Shown here: positions 1-10,856 of the stretch, piece by piece
How the letters are laid out: the number at the start of each line of letters is the position of its first letter
Numbering within the stretch: position 1 is the first letter of the stretch
Assembly (NCBI GenBank): GCA_022606425.2
Contig: JAHDVF020000590.1
Coordinates: 186,001-250,000 of the forward strand
Reading direction: 5' to 3'
DNA: 64,000 nt
Origin: Lepidostoma basale
Taxonomy: Eukaryota; Arthropoda; Insecta; Trichoptera; Lepidostomatidae
Notes under the pieces: model-generated
Database searches by the model: none
What the model was told of the DNA's origin: nothing
Seen by the model: only the letters and a program-made list of their open reading frames with translations
Position numbers and translations under genes: made by a program

Positions 1-495
1 CCTCCAGTATCTTCTTCTGGATCTACTCCACTGAACGATATCCTCTATTTCGCAGGTTTTTCTTATTTCTGCGTTGCGGACACGATCTCGGAGCGTTTTT
101 CCAGTAATTGATCTTAGGACCTTCATCTCCGATGTTCTTAGTAGTCCCTTGGTTCGCACAGTGTCAGCCCGCGTCTCTACGGCGTACGTCATGATAGGTC
201 GCACGCATGTTTTATAGATTCTGATCTTGCTGTCGATATGCATGTGCTTGTTCTTCCAGACCAGATTCTTCAGGCATCCTGACACGGCAGAGACTTTACT
301 GACTTGTTCACGTACTTCGGTATAAAGGTCACTTTGGCTGCAGATCTCCACGCCCAAATACCTGAAACTCATCACCTGCTCCACAGGTATATCATCAATA
401 GTCAGCTTACATCTTGCAAGTTGCCTAGATATAGTGAGACTTTTTGTTTTGTTGACTGATATAGCCATATTTAGCCTTTGGGATACTGTGTGGAT
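1..495 (-). pseudogene. Non-LTR retrotransposon RT C-terminal relic (family A)
   Basis: Read on the minus strand, this matches codon by codon the plus-strand relic at 30400-31370. Recognisable pieces are FRYLGVEI, a lysine-rich VSGCLKNLVWKN-like stretch, IYKTCVRPIMTYAVETRAD and LLRTSEMKVLRSI. These are the usual thumb and post-RT segments of insect endonuclease/RT LINEs. The frame is broken and the window starts inside the element, so its 3' end is not visible. It is a dead copy with no host function. The clade (RTE, jockey or similar) cannot be settled without alignment. Confidence 0.8.
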
Positions 496-1095
496 TAAAA
501 GGAAAAAAAGGAAATGAAATTCTAAGTAAACGATTCCTAAATATTTATTCGGTTATTCGTGTATTCTGGAGGGCTAGCTTTTGGAGAACATCGGATGCGG
601 CGCGCGGCGTATGAAATGTGACGTTTCGTCTCATTTGTATATTGAGAGTAATAATCACTGCCGGCAGAGGCGATAACTGTCCGCCAGCTTTTAAAATAAT
701 TTTAGGTGATCTCTGATAAAATTATCCGAAATGAGCGAGACGTATGGAGCCGACAGCTAATAGATGGTACAATCATGTGTTAATGGGGCTTTAAATTCTC
801 TTCCTAATTTTATAACCGTTAGCAATATGTAGTCGCGCCTCTCGCATATGAAGAGAGATGCGCGGGGCGCTGTTGTGTGTTTTATTGAAGTGTTTATACG
901 CAAATAATGAATACTTAATAGATGCAAGAGTTGCCATTAGTGACGACTTACGAATAAATTATCGAATACCTTTTATAACGGACGCGTATTTTGTTGCTAT
1001 ATCTCTTAGAAATTGAATCACCACGATTCATGTACTCCGAGTTCGGGTCTAGTTCTTAAATCTTCATAATTATGAATTTCTTCTTCTTGGTGGTT
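496..1095. other. Intergenic DNA, no gene seen
   Basis: AT-rich DNA with a slightly GC- and CpG-richer patch at about 590-870. No long open frame, splice-flanked exon or repeat family seen elsewhere in the window is visible. Confidence 0.5.
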
Positions 1096-1135
1096 GCGAG
1101 AGTACAATACTCACTTTTTAAACAAATTAAAATGA

Positions 1136-1181
1136 AATATCAAACATATTTCGGACTACCCAGTCCTTCCTCAGTGATATT
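1136..1181 (-). ncRNA. Hammerhead-like ribozyme motif, best preserved copy
   Basis: Minus strand: helix I strands at 1175-1181 and 1136-1142 pair perfectly over 7 bp. CTGAGGA is at 1168-1174. Helix II AGTCC/GGACT (1162-1167 with 1153-1157) pairs over 5 bp. GAAA is at 1149-1152. Helix III is the near-palindrome at 1144-1149 and the base at the cleavage position is T (1143). One extra base sits between CTGAGGA and helix II. The sister arm has the true palindrome ACATGT. Known hammerheads of Penelope-like elements have this layout. Activity is inferred, not shown. Confidence 0.5.
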
Positions 1182-1323
1182 ATAAAGATATTTAAAATTT
1201 TATAAAATTGTTTACAAATATGGTCAGTTTTGACAGATGCTATATAACATCTAATAACATCTGTCAAAACTGACCATGTGACCATATTTGTAAACAATTT
1301 TTCAATATTTTAAATATCTATAT

Positions 1324-1369
1324 AATATCACCGAGGAAGGGCTGGGAAGTCCGAAACATGTTTGAAATT
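1324..1369 (+). ncRNA. Hammerhead-like motif, second arm
   Basis: CCGAGGA (1331-1337, one change from CTGAGGA) is followed by an extra A, a GGGCT/AGTCC hairpin with one wobble pair (1339-1343 with 1348-1352), GAAA (1353-1356) and the palindrome ACATGT (1356-1361). Helix I pairs 1324-1330 with 1363-1369, with one mismatch. Core base U4 is changed to C, so this arm is probably inactive. Confidence 0.4.
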
Positions 1370-1439
1370 CAATTTTAATTTGTTTTAAAAAAATGAGTGT
1401 TGTATACAAAGTGTATAAAAAAAGATATGCAATTAACAT

Positions 1440-2375
1440 TGCATTAAAAATATGAAAGGTGGTACAGCTGTTGGATATGATTGCGTTGCCGTAGAGTTGG
1501 TCAAGAGTGGTGGTCAGGTGGTTTTGTATGGCTATGCAGACTCCTTAACCAATGTGTGGATGAGGGATATACTCCGCTTGATTGGAGGAGAGCGGTTATC
1601 ATGCCTCTATACAAGGGTAAGGGATCCTGTTTACAGGGCTATCAGTCTGCTGAGTTACGTTGCCAAACTATAAGTCTAAAGTGATGCTATTTGAGAAGGA
1701 AGAATGTTTGACACATTGTGGAGCCAGTTACCGAATTTATTTATCTGGGAAGCATGTTTACATGAGATGGAAACATGATTAAAGTCATCGAAAAAAAGGT
1801 TGGTGCTGGGAATAAAATAAATGGCGCTTTCGAAGTCATAAAAAATATATCCACTGAAGAAAATATGACAGTACCTAATAGAGTTCTAGTACCAACCCTT
1901 ATATATGAAAATGAAGCTTGGGGTTGGCAAATGAAGGATCAAAGTAGAATAAATGCCCTTTCAAATGAGATCACTGAGAATAATGTGCGGGAAAATGATA
2001 TATGATAGAATATCGATCGCTGAAATAAAGAAGAAATTTAATGCAGATTATTGCATCATAATAAAAATTAAAAAAATAATCCTGAGATGGTTTGGACACA
2101 TGGAACGATTAGACGAGAGAAAAATGGTTAAAAATTGTATATAAGCAGTTTGAAAGAGAAGTTGTGAGAAGATCAAGGAAAACATATCATTACCAAATTA
2201 ATCAAATATACGAGTAATACTAAAAGGCGGCCACATTCGGAGTCAGCGTATTAACATAGAGGAAAATCGAGAGGTATGTCGGGACAGAGCAGTATGGGGG
2301 TCATCCTCTCTCTCTCTACCCCTCCGGGAAACGGTGTGATGGTTAGTTAATTAGTTAGTTTTCTCGTTTTGCTAA
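1440..2375 (+). pseudogene. RTE-type LINE relic (RT domain to 3' end)
   Basis: The first part (1480-1680) reads as an RT N-terminal segment in two frames: DWRRAVIMPLYKGKGS, then YRAISLLSYVAKL. After a large internal deletion, 1775-2145 reads VERRVGAGNK-like sequence, PTLIYENEAW and LRWFGHMERLDERKMVK. The 3' end at 2222-2375 has the conserved tail seen in other copies here, finishing in repeated GTTA (2343-2360). Stops and frameshifts throughout show it is dead. Related copies lie at 36520-38480, 41230-41430 and 61245-62400. Confidence 0.85.
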
Positions 2376-3562
2376 CCATCATAAAATAATAATTATTTAC
2401 AATAGAATAACACAATACTGACCGGCAGTGTTCAGCTCGAGGTGACCGGTCCCGGGAGCATATCGCCCGCTTTGGGTCACACAACAGGAGAAGTTTACAT
2501 TCACACCGCGGCGGGGTAACTTTGTATGCATTTTTAAGTTCGAATTAATAGAACATGCATTGTAATTAACGCGAGCGTGTAAAACGGTTGAACCCTTCTG
2601 GAATTTTCTCATGGCATTATTAGCATATCGCAACCGAGGGTGATATTTGACCAATGGCTATTGTGCTGTTCCGCAGTTAGGGAAAATGCTATTGATATCC
2701 AAATACAATGAGCGCGCTGACAATATTTTATAAAGGCATAGTTTAACTAACGTAACAAAGCTTTTTTCAATATATAATACATTATGGAATATAATCCTTT
2801 GATCGAAAATAAATCTGTTTTAACGTTAATACGCGGAGTGATACAAATTTCATGCGCTATGAAAGTTATGAATATTCCATGAAAAAATATGCGCATTTAA
2901 AACATGGAAACTAAAGTGATTACAAAATAATTAAGTCAAACGGTTATTTTTCGATCTGAAAATAAAACGTATTATATATTAAACTCAATAACATTTCGTA
3001 TAAATGGTACAAACGGCGCGGCGCTGGAGGGAGCGAAGGTTCCGGATCACGGGGAGGAAGGAGTCGTAGCGAGCTGCTCCAATAAGCCGCGGATCATTCG
3101 CACAATGAAGCGTATACTATTTGGTTATTAGCCCCTCACATTACACATGCCAAATACGTAAGTAGCGATGATGCAGCAATATCCGCCCCTGCCTTATTTC
3201 GCAACCTTTAATTAACCTGGAATGATGAATATCTCCTTCCCTTATTCACCCCACGGGGCTGAGGGCTGGAGATGTAATGGAGAAATCACGGGAAGGAGAA
3301 GTATAATTTCGGAAGCTCAATAACGTAATTTGTATATAATATATACCGTACCCACGCGTGTCTGGGCGGCGTACCCCAAAGTTACGTGAATCTTTGATAC
3401 TCTGCTTGCTTACACACAAATACCATTTATTATATCCACCAGGACTCGAGCTTATAGTAATCTAAGATAACTCAACCAGTGCACAAAGAGGCTGGTGTAT
3501 GAGTCATTGATACGAAGTATTTTTACATCAGTTGTACGTAAAAAGAAAATGTTACTAGCAAC
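2376..3562. other. Intergenic DNA; GC-richer complex block at 2400-3300
   Basis: No repeat family seen elsewhere in the window. The block mixes CpG-rich runs (3010-3110) with TAATTA-type homeodomain-like words, so it could hold regulatory DNA, but nothing proves it. Short open frames across it are not convincing. Confidence 0.3.
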
Positions 3563-3719
3563 CTATTTTAATAAATAATATGAATGAAAACGTCTCTCTT
3601 CTAGGAGTTTTATTATATTTTAGATGAAATCACATGTTTCGCCCTTCTAAGGCATTCAATTTCCTATTCAAAAAATTCCTAGAAGACAGACGTTTTCATT
3701 CAAATTAATTATTTAAAAT
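3563..3719. mobile_element. Foldback element, AATGAAAACGTC family
   Basis: Arms at 3563-3612 and 3673-3719 are inverted copies around ATGAATGAAAACGTC...CTAGGA. The same arm sequence frames 32937-33034. Inside, on the minus strand, is a GCCTT/AGGGC hairpin followed by GAAA and ACATGT (3632-3660). This is a worn hammerhead-like motif whose CTGANGA box is not recognisable. Confidence 0.6.
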
Positions 3720-3792
3720 GGAGTTTTTCGTCATTATTCAAGAAACAATAAACACATTTTAATATTCGGCAGCAAACGTTAACTTAAACGAC

Positions 3793-4027
3793 GACCTTCG
3801 TGGCCGAGTGGTAAGTGCATTGACTGCCACCCCGAAGGTTCCGGGTTCGATTCCCGGCGAGGGCAGTGTGATTGTCACACTGTTTTTGGTCTGGTGTAGA
3901 ATTCACGTGACAATAAAATGGCAATAAATTAGCTACCTATCACGTGTCACGAGAATCACTATGATAGTTATAAATACCCTTTATAACGATTCAACTATAA
4001 CAATAATAATATAAAGAACAATTAAAC

Positions 4028-4082
<55 letters not shown>

Positions 4083-4118
4083 TAATAATAATAATAATTA
4101 TCATTATTATTATTATAT
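3793..4118 (+). mobile_element. tRNA-derived SINE, copy 1
   Basis: The head has a box A (TGGCCGAGTGGT) and a box B (GGTTCGATTCC), as in RNA polymerase III promoters of tRNA genes. It starts GACCTTCGTGGCCGAG and is followed by a conserved body (GTGATTGTCACACTG, then TAGAATTCACGTGACAATAA). The 3' end runs into (AAT)n. The part just before the tail is rearranged relative to copies 3 and 5. Like other SINEs it encodes no protein and depended on a partner LINE. Confidence 0.85.
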
Positions 4119-4120
4119 TA
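4021..4120. repeat. (AAT)n/(ATT)n microsatellite
   Basis: A run of AAT units at 4029-4098 turns into ATT units at 4100-4120. It sits at the SINE 3' end and probably grew from the SINE tail. Confidence 0.9.
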
Positions 4121-4134
4121 ATAATGAACTTATT

Positions 4135-4505
4135 ATAAGATATTGTACCTCATGGAGACAGCGCGGAACCATTGAAGCATTCGTAGCAGATCTTCATCTG
4201 AATGGGCTATGATGGTGATATCCTCATCAAAATGTTCAGTATATGTTCGTCCATTTTGTTCCTTAGATTTAGGTTGGCAACTTCTTCTGTATTTTCATCC
4301 ATGATTAGGTTTAAGAGGAACGAGTTTAAACTATCTCCATGTCCTTGTCTTACTCCAGTTGGTGTTAGGACGTCATTTGATAGCAGAAGTCCACTTGAAA
4401 AAAATTTGAAAATTTCGGTAACTTGTCCATAGGTTATTAATTTTGTTATCTGTTTCATATCTATGTCGATGTCAGCGATAATGGTTTGTACAAGTCAGAA
4501 AAACA
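4135..4505 (-). pseudogene. LINE reverse transcriptase palm relic
   Basis: Minus strand from 4458 reads LTPTGVRQGHGDSLNSFL then NLIMDE, the RT block that normally reads GVRQGDSLSPLLFN, with a small insertion. It continues into ISPS and a +1-shifted HSDEDLLRMLQWF, where the YADD segment has been lost. A dead fragment of the endonuclease/RT type seen at 30085-31600. Confidence 0.8.
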
Positions 4506-5669
4506 TTTAACATGAGATTTTTGGTATTAGTAGGGAATTGATGGGAAAATAGGTGTCTTCCTATACGCAAATGCAGTTTTTGATTTATTTAGTTAAGATT
4601 ATTGCTGTGTGTTAACACTGTAAATTGTTGCGAAATACCTAACGCGGGAAATAACTCTAAATGTGTTTAATGTAAGTAGGGATGCAGGTTTCTCCTGCCG
4701 AAGTTTAAATTAACATACTTTTGGTTAGCGTTTGGTTGATTTACAAATGTAATTTTCGTATTCCTCATTATAAGTGCGAACGAGCAGAAGGAGAATATCA
4801 TATCGGTCAATTTTCATAACAGTTTATGTTTCATAAAATTATTTGCAGATTTCGGATAACGATCAATAACGAATCGATCTTGTTAAATTTGTATCAATTA
4901 TATCGGGTAGGTATACAAGAAATTTATATTAATTTTGTTTGTTTTCATAGTGGCAGCAATAGGATTATAAAATCAGTGGCTAAGTTTTATTTTACTTCCG
5001 TCCATCGTGGTACTAAAGGCCACACGGATGAACATAGTAATATACTAAGATATGTGGTAAGTTGTTTTCTATATCAAGGTTATACATCATTTCGATTTTC
5101 TTCTATATTGGCCATACAGATTGTTGGGTTGTCGATTCACATTTGAATATTTTTTTAAAACATCGCAAGCTCACAACACTTAAAAAACTACAATGTTTAT
5201 TTTTTCATGTTTTAAATACTTTTCTCCAGAAACGCCAATCATATATTCATCTCAATCTTTTAGTTTTAAAATTTATTATACACAATCATGTGTATCAGAC
5301 GTATAGGTTAAATTCAGAGATAAAACTATTCATTTTTCCTACCGACACCACTGCCTGTCAAATTTTTAGACTGGTTCTCAATGTGTGTATTTTCGCCATA
5401 CAAACGAAATTTGAGTACCTACCTTAGAAAAGCGTACATTTATTCGGACGTGTATGCAATAATGGTCCTACGAAAGTATTCTAAAACTAATTCTACCTAT
5501 ATATCTTTCTACAAAGATAAAGGAATTTTCCATATAAAATATATTTTCAATAATATTATAATTAAAATAAAGATCAAATATACATAAAGATAGAATGCCA
5601 TGAAAAAAATTGCACTGCTACGATTAATTTTTTGCATTTCAATTCACTTTCGTAAAAAATGTTAATAAA
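4506..5669. other. AT-rich DNA, nothing recognised
   Basis: Overlapping short open frames (4826-5587) have low-complexity, AT-driven composition and no motif. I see no gene or repeat here. Confidence 0.5.
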
Positions 5670-5745
5670 AAAATCAAATCAAATCAGTTTATTTCATCAA
5701 TAGACATTACAAAATTAAGGTTTAAGGCATCTATTGACAACAGGT
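5670..5745 (-). repeat. Interspersed repeat 3' end with (TTTGA)n-like tail
   Basis: On the minus strand a 75-bp segment runs from CCTGTTGTCAATAGATG to a tail of GATTTGATTTGATTT. The same segment occurs in plus orientation at 19348-19425. Two copies with a shared simple tail suggest the 3' end of a LINE or SINE not otherwise seen here. Confidence 0.55.
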
Positions 5746-6069
5746 AAAATAATATATTGTAATATAGAAATAATAGAAATATCTTTTAAGTATAAAAAAG
5801 GATTCGTAAACTTCTTCATAGCATATATTTGGTTTTATAATAATCGTTCCACAAGTCTCGACCGATTTCCCAAACTGATCGGAATTAGAAGAACAGGTGG
5901 AATATGCATAACTTATATATTACATATTGAAATATTTTATTTCCATTATTGAAAATGAACTTTTACTAAGAAAATTCTATAACCAATATAATATATTACT
6001 ACATTTGATGGTACTATTAGTTATCTTGGAGTGAATAATATGTATATAATTATAGTTCAATATGATATG
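5746..6069. other. AT-rich DNA, nothing recognised
   Basis: No gene, repeat family or structure noted. Confidence 0.4.
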
Positions 6070-6950
6070 TTTACATTATAATCCAGTTGTTCAGTTTGTC
6101 GACATTTGTCCGCATATTCCCCAGGTACGACCGGTGATATGGAAGATGCTGCAGCCTTTACCCTCAGGGTCATCTGACATGCCACAGCCCTCGCCTCCAG
6201 GAGTGCCGGGATCTCCATGGTGGCAGTTGCGGTGGCCCCTGGACTCAGCAGAACTAGAAACATTTCCCTTGGAGTCAACGTCTATGGATGAGAAGTTGAA
6301 TTCGTTATATTGCGCATATGCGGAAATGCCATTTTCATCCGAAGGCTCACCGGGTAAGTCGGTACCACCTTCGCCCTCAGCCTCAGTAGTATCAAACAAG
6401 TCGTTTCCGCAATCAGAAATGGCTGGTTTTGAATCACTGACCGTAACAGAATTTTCATATCAAGATGTTAATGGTTCATCAAGTCGACTGCCGCATTGGC
6501 CCCGTGGTTCGCCAAGTAGATTAAGTCTACCCCTGAGGTCGCTATTACTTCAGAAACCATAGAATAAATGAAAACGGGTGCCTTATACAAAGACCGTCAG
6601 GAGAACATGGATCATCAGGAAATTCAGCGTCACCATTCTCAGGAGTGTTGAAATTGCGGAACAAGACTTCATTGCCTTCTGGAATACCGAAAATCAGAAA
6701 AAAAGATTCCACATTTATTACTGGATAAGTCAATGACACTTTCATTGTCATCCCTGCCACCATTCCAGACCTTACAACAAAGAATGGCCTGGGCACCTCG
6801 GCATGGCAAGTTGGTGTGGAACGCGTCCAAGTACCCCCTAACGCCACCTCCGTCCACCTCGGGCCTGTTGTTTCCAAAGTCTACAAGAAAGTCGGTACCC
6901 ACGTCTCTGGGAATGTTTCCATCTCTACTTGCAACGCATACACACGAGAA
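6070..6950 (-). pseudogene. GC-rich decayed coding-like block, function unknown
   Basis: GC content is well above the flanks. On the minus strand several open segments in different frames share a glycine, proline and acid-rich style: PEVDGGGVRG (about 6850), TPENGDAEFPDDPCSPDG (about 6620), GEPRGQCGSRLDEP (about 6500), then GEGGTDLPGEPSDENG and GDPGTPGGEGCGMSDDPEG (6100-6400). A plus-strand frame of 166 codons overlaps it but is proline/serine-rich, as expected for the antisense of a glycine-rich frame. A frameshifted gene for a secreted or collagen-like protein is possible. I do not recognise the family. Confidence 0.25.
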
Positions 6951-7440
6951 CTAACTGATTACCACTGCCAGGTTGGCTTTTCCTAAAAAGGGTTTTCTTC
7001 TTTACTTCGATTCATATTGAAGGGAAAAACCTTTCAATCATATTTTGGTTTCATACCTTGAATACAGTTCCATTTAAACTTTGACCATGACGTTTATTTT
7101 AAGTATACATAAGTTTTTCATTATTTGTGTTTTTAGCGATTGGTTGCTTTTTATGTTTAAGTATTCGGGAAATGGTTTGATCCCTGGAGCATATTTGTCT
7201 TTGTTTGTAACCTTTCCAATATATTCGCAGTATTGACATCAAATTCGTAAAATAAAAAAGTTTGAGGCCATTTAATAATAAAACTTTACAAAGGTATTTG
7301 TAGTTTACTCAGTTTTCACGGTTTCAAGTAATGAATAAAATTATATAAAGGTTTTAAAAACTACTTCACTTGCAACCTTTAAAAATTAATTTTGTTATTT
7401 GAAATTTCATGGTAGGAGTTAATTGTAAAAAATGTTATAT
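6951..7440. other. AT-rich DNA, nothing recognised
   Basis: No gene or repeat seen. Confidence 0.5.
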
Positions 7441-7444
7441 TTTT

Positions 7445-7570
7445 GTAAAGAATCTTTTTGACATGTTTATTTAGTTAAAATCGACCGGTTTCGGTAGCTC
7501 GCTGAAACAGCTCAAAATCACAAACACAAGTGAATTTCAACTAAATATACATTTTAAAAAGATTTTTATC
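7445..7570. mobile_element. Foldback element with ACCGGT hammerhead-like relic
   Basis: Arms at 7447-7484 and 7530-7570 are inverted copies around AATCTTTTT...ATTTAGTT. On the minus strand the centre reads GAGCT...GAGCTACC, GAAA, ACCGGT, C (7480-7520), the ACCGGT version of the hammerhead-like motif with a damaged CTGANGA box. Its outer arm resembles 49110-49145. Confidence 0.5.
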
Positions 7571-8580
7571 AACAAAAAAACATTTTCATTATTTACAATG
7601 AACTCTTAAGATGAAATTAAAAAAAAAAAATTACGAATAAAATAATGATGGCAACTTCATGTTAGTGAATAAAATGTCTGTTTCCTAAAATCTGTTTATC
7701 CAATACACTGTTGTTCAGTGAGATTGAGATGATATTGAGCCTGCGGTAGAATATTGTTTTAGCCGTTTAGTTGAACACATACTACGGAGAGTATAGCCGA
7801 TACAAAGTAGAAGAATAGTTTCCTTATTACAAAACATTCACGTTTTCAAAAGTATTCGTGTGATTGTTCCTGTACACTGGGTTCATTATATTATATATTT
7901 TTGTTTAGTAATTAAGTTACACTTTTCATCGACTATTTATTAATAAAATCTGTTCTTTCGTTATACCTACGACACAATTATATTTTATTAATATGATAAT
8001 AAACTTATTCTGGTGCTCAAAGTATCGTTTGTTTCTCCCATCCCCTCCCCGTATATTGAAATGTGCACCACCACTTAGATGCCATTGTTGGCACCATCAC
8101 ATATACGTATTACCTATTTGTTTTTGAACAACACCTATTCCGGAAACTTTAGTCAACATTTATATATCACTGTTTCATAGATATACTAATGATTTTAGGT
8201 CGTTATTCGATATTTGTAAACCGATGTTAGATCAAATTATTTTAATATTTTAATTTTAAGTAATGAAGGGTTTCTTCTTATTATAGTGATTTACTCGTAT
8301 ATTAAATATATCTTGTATATATTTAATATAAATCGAACTTATTAATTTATATTTATGTTTTTAATTTAAATTTCGTGATAGTTCATTGTTAATAATGAAA
8401 AAATATTAAAAAAAAAAAAAAAAATTGGTGAAACCAAATATGGCGGTAAACTTTTATTTTACAAGAATACACCAACTTGAATTTATTCAAATTTTCATAT
8501 AAAGCAGTCGCTTTGTGGCTGGATGTTTTAAATATATGAATATAAAAAAATACTATTTGTATTTAAACGCGAAATAGTAA
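7571..8580. other. AT-rich DNA with a poly(A) run
   Basis: No gene. An A run lies at about 8405-8424. A 14-bp inverted repeat (TATATTAAATATAT) lies at 8299-8331. Confidence 0.5.
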
Positions 8581-8582
8581 TT

Positions 8583-8613
8583 ACTAGTTTCACTCGTATC
8601 CAAGCGTTGTTAG
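8583..8613 (-). ncRNA. Hammerhead-like relic, ACTAGT family
   Basis: Minus strand: CTAACAA (8607-8613, from CTGATGA), an extra base, a hairpin GCTTG/CGAGT with wobbles, GAAA (8588-8591) and the palindrome ACTAGT (8583-8588). The following CCGTGGTTAAATAC (about 8643-8656) recurs beside the better copy at 45995-46032, so both belong to one family. Confidence 0.35.
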
Positions 8614-8845
8614 GCCAATATAAGAACTAGTTCTAAATACTAGCCGTGGTTAAATACAAAGCAATTGTTTTATTTTTTATGTATAAACTGAATCTACAAC
8701 AGATATCTATGAAGTTATAAAGTGCTTATGTTTAAAAATATTCGTCATTTTTGTTCTACAGTCACCCTATGAGCGAATCCGCTCTGCCTGTCTTTGTCCG
8801 AGTGACACAATGACACATTGCCATCGCCGTGACGAGTCGCTGGCG

Positions 8846-8895
8846 CGGGTACTCGGGTGCTCGGGTACTCGGATACTCGGGTACTCGGGTACTCG
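8846..8895. repeat. Minisatellite, six 8-bp units of CGGGTACT
   Basis: Six consecutive 8-bp units of CGGGTACT with two single-base variants, within a GC-rich island (8780-8945). Open frames that read SSTRVPEYPSTR-like repeats on either strand are by-products of the tandem array, not a gene. Confidence 0.9.
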
Positions 8896-9195
8896 CACAG
8901 CAGTATTCTGCAGGCATCGCGCCCGGGCGGCGCGGCGGCGAGGATACAAGCACCAGCTGATATCGGCCCGCAGCGGGATTATTTCATTCCAGAAGTTGAC
9001 AACCTTTACAATTATAGTCAGACCTTACTGACTGGATGGAAAACACTGATTGATTTATTTATTGTTGGCAATAGTAATAAGTAACAAAAACATGCGTTAT
9101 ATCACATTAGACGCCCTAGTTGGATGTGCACACCAAGTTCATAGCACTGGCACTACAACCGTCATGCACCACCCTTCAGTGTAAACAATTGTCAG
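8896..9195. other. Intergenic DNA, GC-rich to 8945
   Basis: GC-rich run GCCCGGGCGGCGCGGCGG at 8921-8940, then ordinary AT-rich sequence. No gene recognised. Confidence 0.4.
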
Positions 9196-9199
9196 GCAA

Positions 9200-9380
9200 A
9201 ATAATACATTAGTGTAAGTCAAAGAAACAAATTTAGCAAAAGACAAAGAAGATTCACACATCAGGTAAAACAGGACAACAGCACGAGACAAAGATAAAAC
9301 ACACAAAGCCCGTAAAATAAGGCAATAGCACACGATAAACAAAATATACACAAATCAGGTAAAACAAGACAAAATCATCA
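9200..9380. repeat. Diverged tandem repeat, unit about 48 bp
   Basis: The segment beginning TCAGGTAAAACAGGACAA (about 9260) recurs at about 9308 as a diverged copy and again at about 9353 as TCAGGTAAAACAAGACAA. Three imperfect units, A-rich, origin unknown. Confidence 0.55.
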
Positions 9381-10856
9381 TACGAAGAAAACCATCGACT
9401 TTAATTGATTTATTTCTTATCCAACCTATTTAGGTTGTTATAAAATTTCTCTATTATTTGAAGTTCTCTAAATACTTCATTTTGCAAATAAACGATGAGG
9501 TTTTGTATTTATTACATTAGCTGTCAGATACATTTCTAACTTGGTATGCTGGACTACCCATCACCAGCAACTAGACGAACCTTTCACTTAGGAGTTCATT
9601 ATTTTACAGATTAATGGTCGAATACATAACTCGGTCATAACATGACTTTGTTTGTGCTCGTCCATTATCTGACAGCACCATAGATTATTTCACCTGCTAC
9701 GATGAAGAACTAATCTACATAAGGTTATACCCGCGGGCAGTGCAATAATCCTTCTAAACCACACGTGGTATATAGTGGGCAGAGAGGATAAACGGGCACG
9801 TTATTGAACCTGACAGTCATATCTAGTATCTTCTGCAAATTTTTCTAGTTTTTTTTCAACTACTTACACAGCCAAAATTAAATATTTTATAATATAAGTT
9901 GTGCCATGTTCATCTTAGTCTTTCACTTAATCTATTTACATCATTAACGGATGCTTATATCTTCATTCTTCATTTCCACGTGCCCAAATAATGACTGTTC
10001 GTGACGCTTTGGTACGTTATGCGGTTGTTTACTGTTTCGGTGTGCAATGTTAATACTTAAAATTAATTCAAGTTACTTAATTAGGATCTAACTAACCCAT
10101 TTTAAAATATATACTAGTAGAATACACCCGAAAAACTACGTTTCAATCAATTTTTTTTATCAAAAATATTCACAATTAAAAAACAATCAATACAATGAAG
10201 GTATTCTGTACATTATGGTAATCATTGGTGTATACTAATTATGTGGCCGTAGTAGAGATGAACGGAGTTGAGGATCCCTGAGAATTACACTATTATCTGC
10301 CTCAGCAATACTGAATGACCGAAAAGGGTAATATTTTACATATGCCATCGGCGGTCCAGGTGCCAGATAAAACGGGGTACTTTTAGTAAACCGAAAACAG
10401 CTGAGGACTCTCTAAAGGTCTTCCGATACATACGAAATGACCAGTGGGCCTTGTAAGGGCAATTTACCGATATGGTCATCTATAGGTACCTACCGCTATT
10501 ACTACACACAATATTACACATACGGATGCGCAAACATTTGCTGAAACTTCCGTACGGTATTCAGTCATACTCGTAGTTGTCATCACAAACCTATGATAAG
10601 CGTAGGTCTTAATTATCTGAAGATTGAAACACACCTACTTGAGTATACTCAAACACGTTCAATTGGAATGATATATTACGAGTATATACTCCGAGTGGGG
10701 AGTAGATCAAGAGTATAGGTATAATAATTGAAAGCGAACATTGAATGCTCCTACCTTTCTAACACTAACTACGTCTGTCGAGGATATTCTAAACATTAAA
10801 ATATGTTTAAGCCGTGCACCAGATATTGAGCCACATTTTTTGTCAGATATAGTACA
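9381..10856. other. Intergenic DNA, nothing recognised
   Basis: No gene, RT relic or repeat family was recognised across this stretch. Confidence 0.5.

Larger units (their letters stand above)
1100..1408. mobile_element. Foldback element with hammerhead-like arms
   Basis: Two arms of about 130 bp (1100-1245 and 1258-1408) are inverted copies with scattered mismatches. They start near TACAATACTCAC on the left and GTGTTGTATAC on the right. The centre is a few bases of ATCTAATA-like sequence. There is no coding capacity. Each arm carries a hammerhead-like motif, one per strand. The arrangement fits inverted terminal repeats of a Penelope-like element or a foldback MITE. I saw no clear target duplication. 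Confidence 0.75.

Noticed and set aside
608..640. Minus-strand GAAACGTC near 623, similar to the hammerhead-like 3' box
   Set aside because: No helix II hairpin and no CTGANGA box in register; a chance word.
3793..3880. Possible true tRNA gene
   Set aside because: Boxes A and B are present but stems do not pair as a tRNA, and the same head with a conserved body occurs five times, so it is a SINE.
6062..6562. 166-codon plus-strand open frame
   Set aside because: Proline/serine-rich and exactly antisense to glycine/acid-rich minus-strand frames; more likely a shadow of a decayed minus-strand sequence.
8762..9084. Overlapping frames on both strands reading repeated STRVPEYP or LGYSGTRI-like residues
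   Set aside because: They are translations of the 8-bp minisatellite at 8846-8895.
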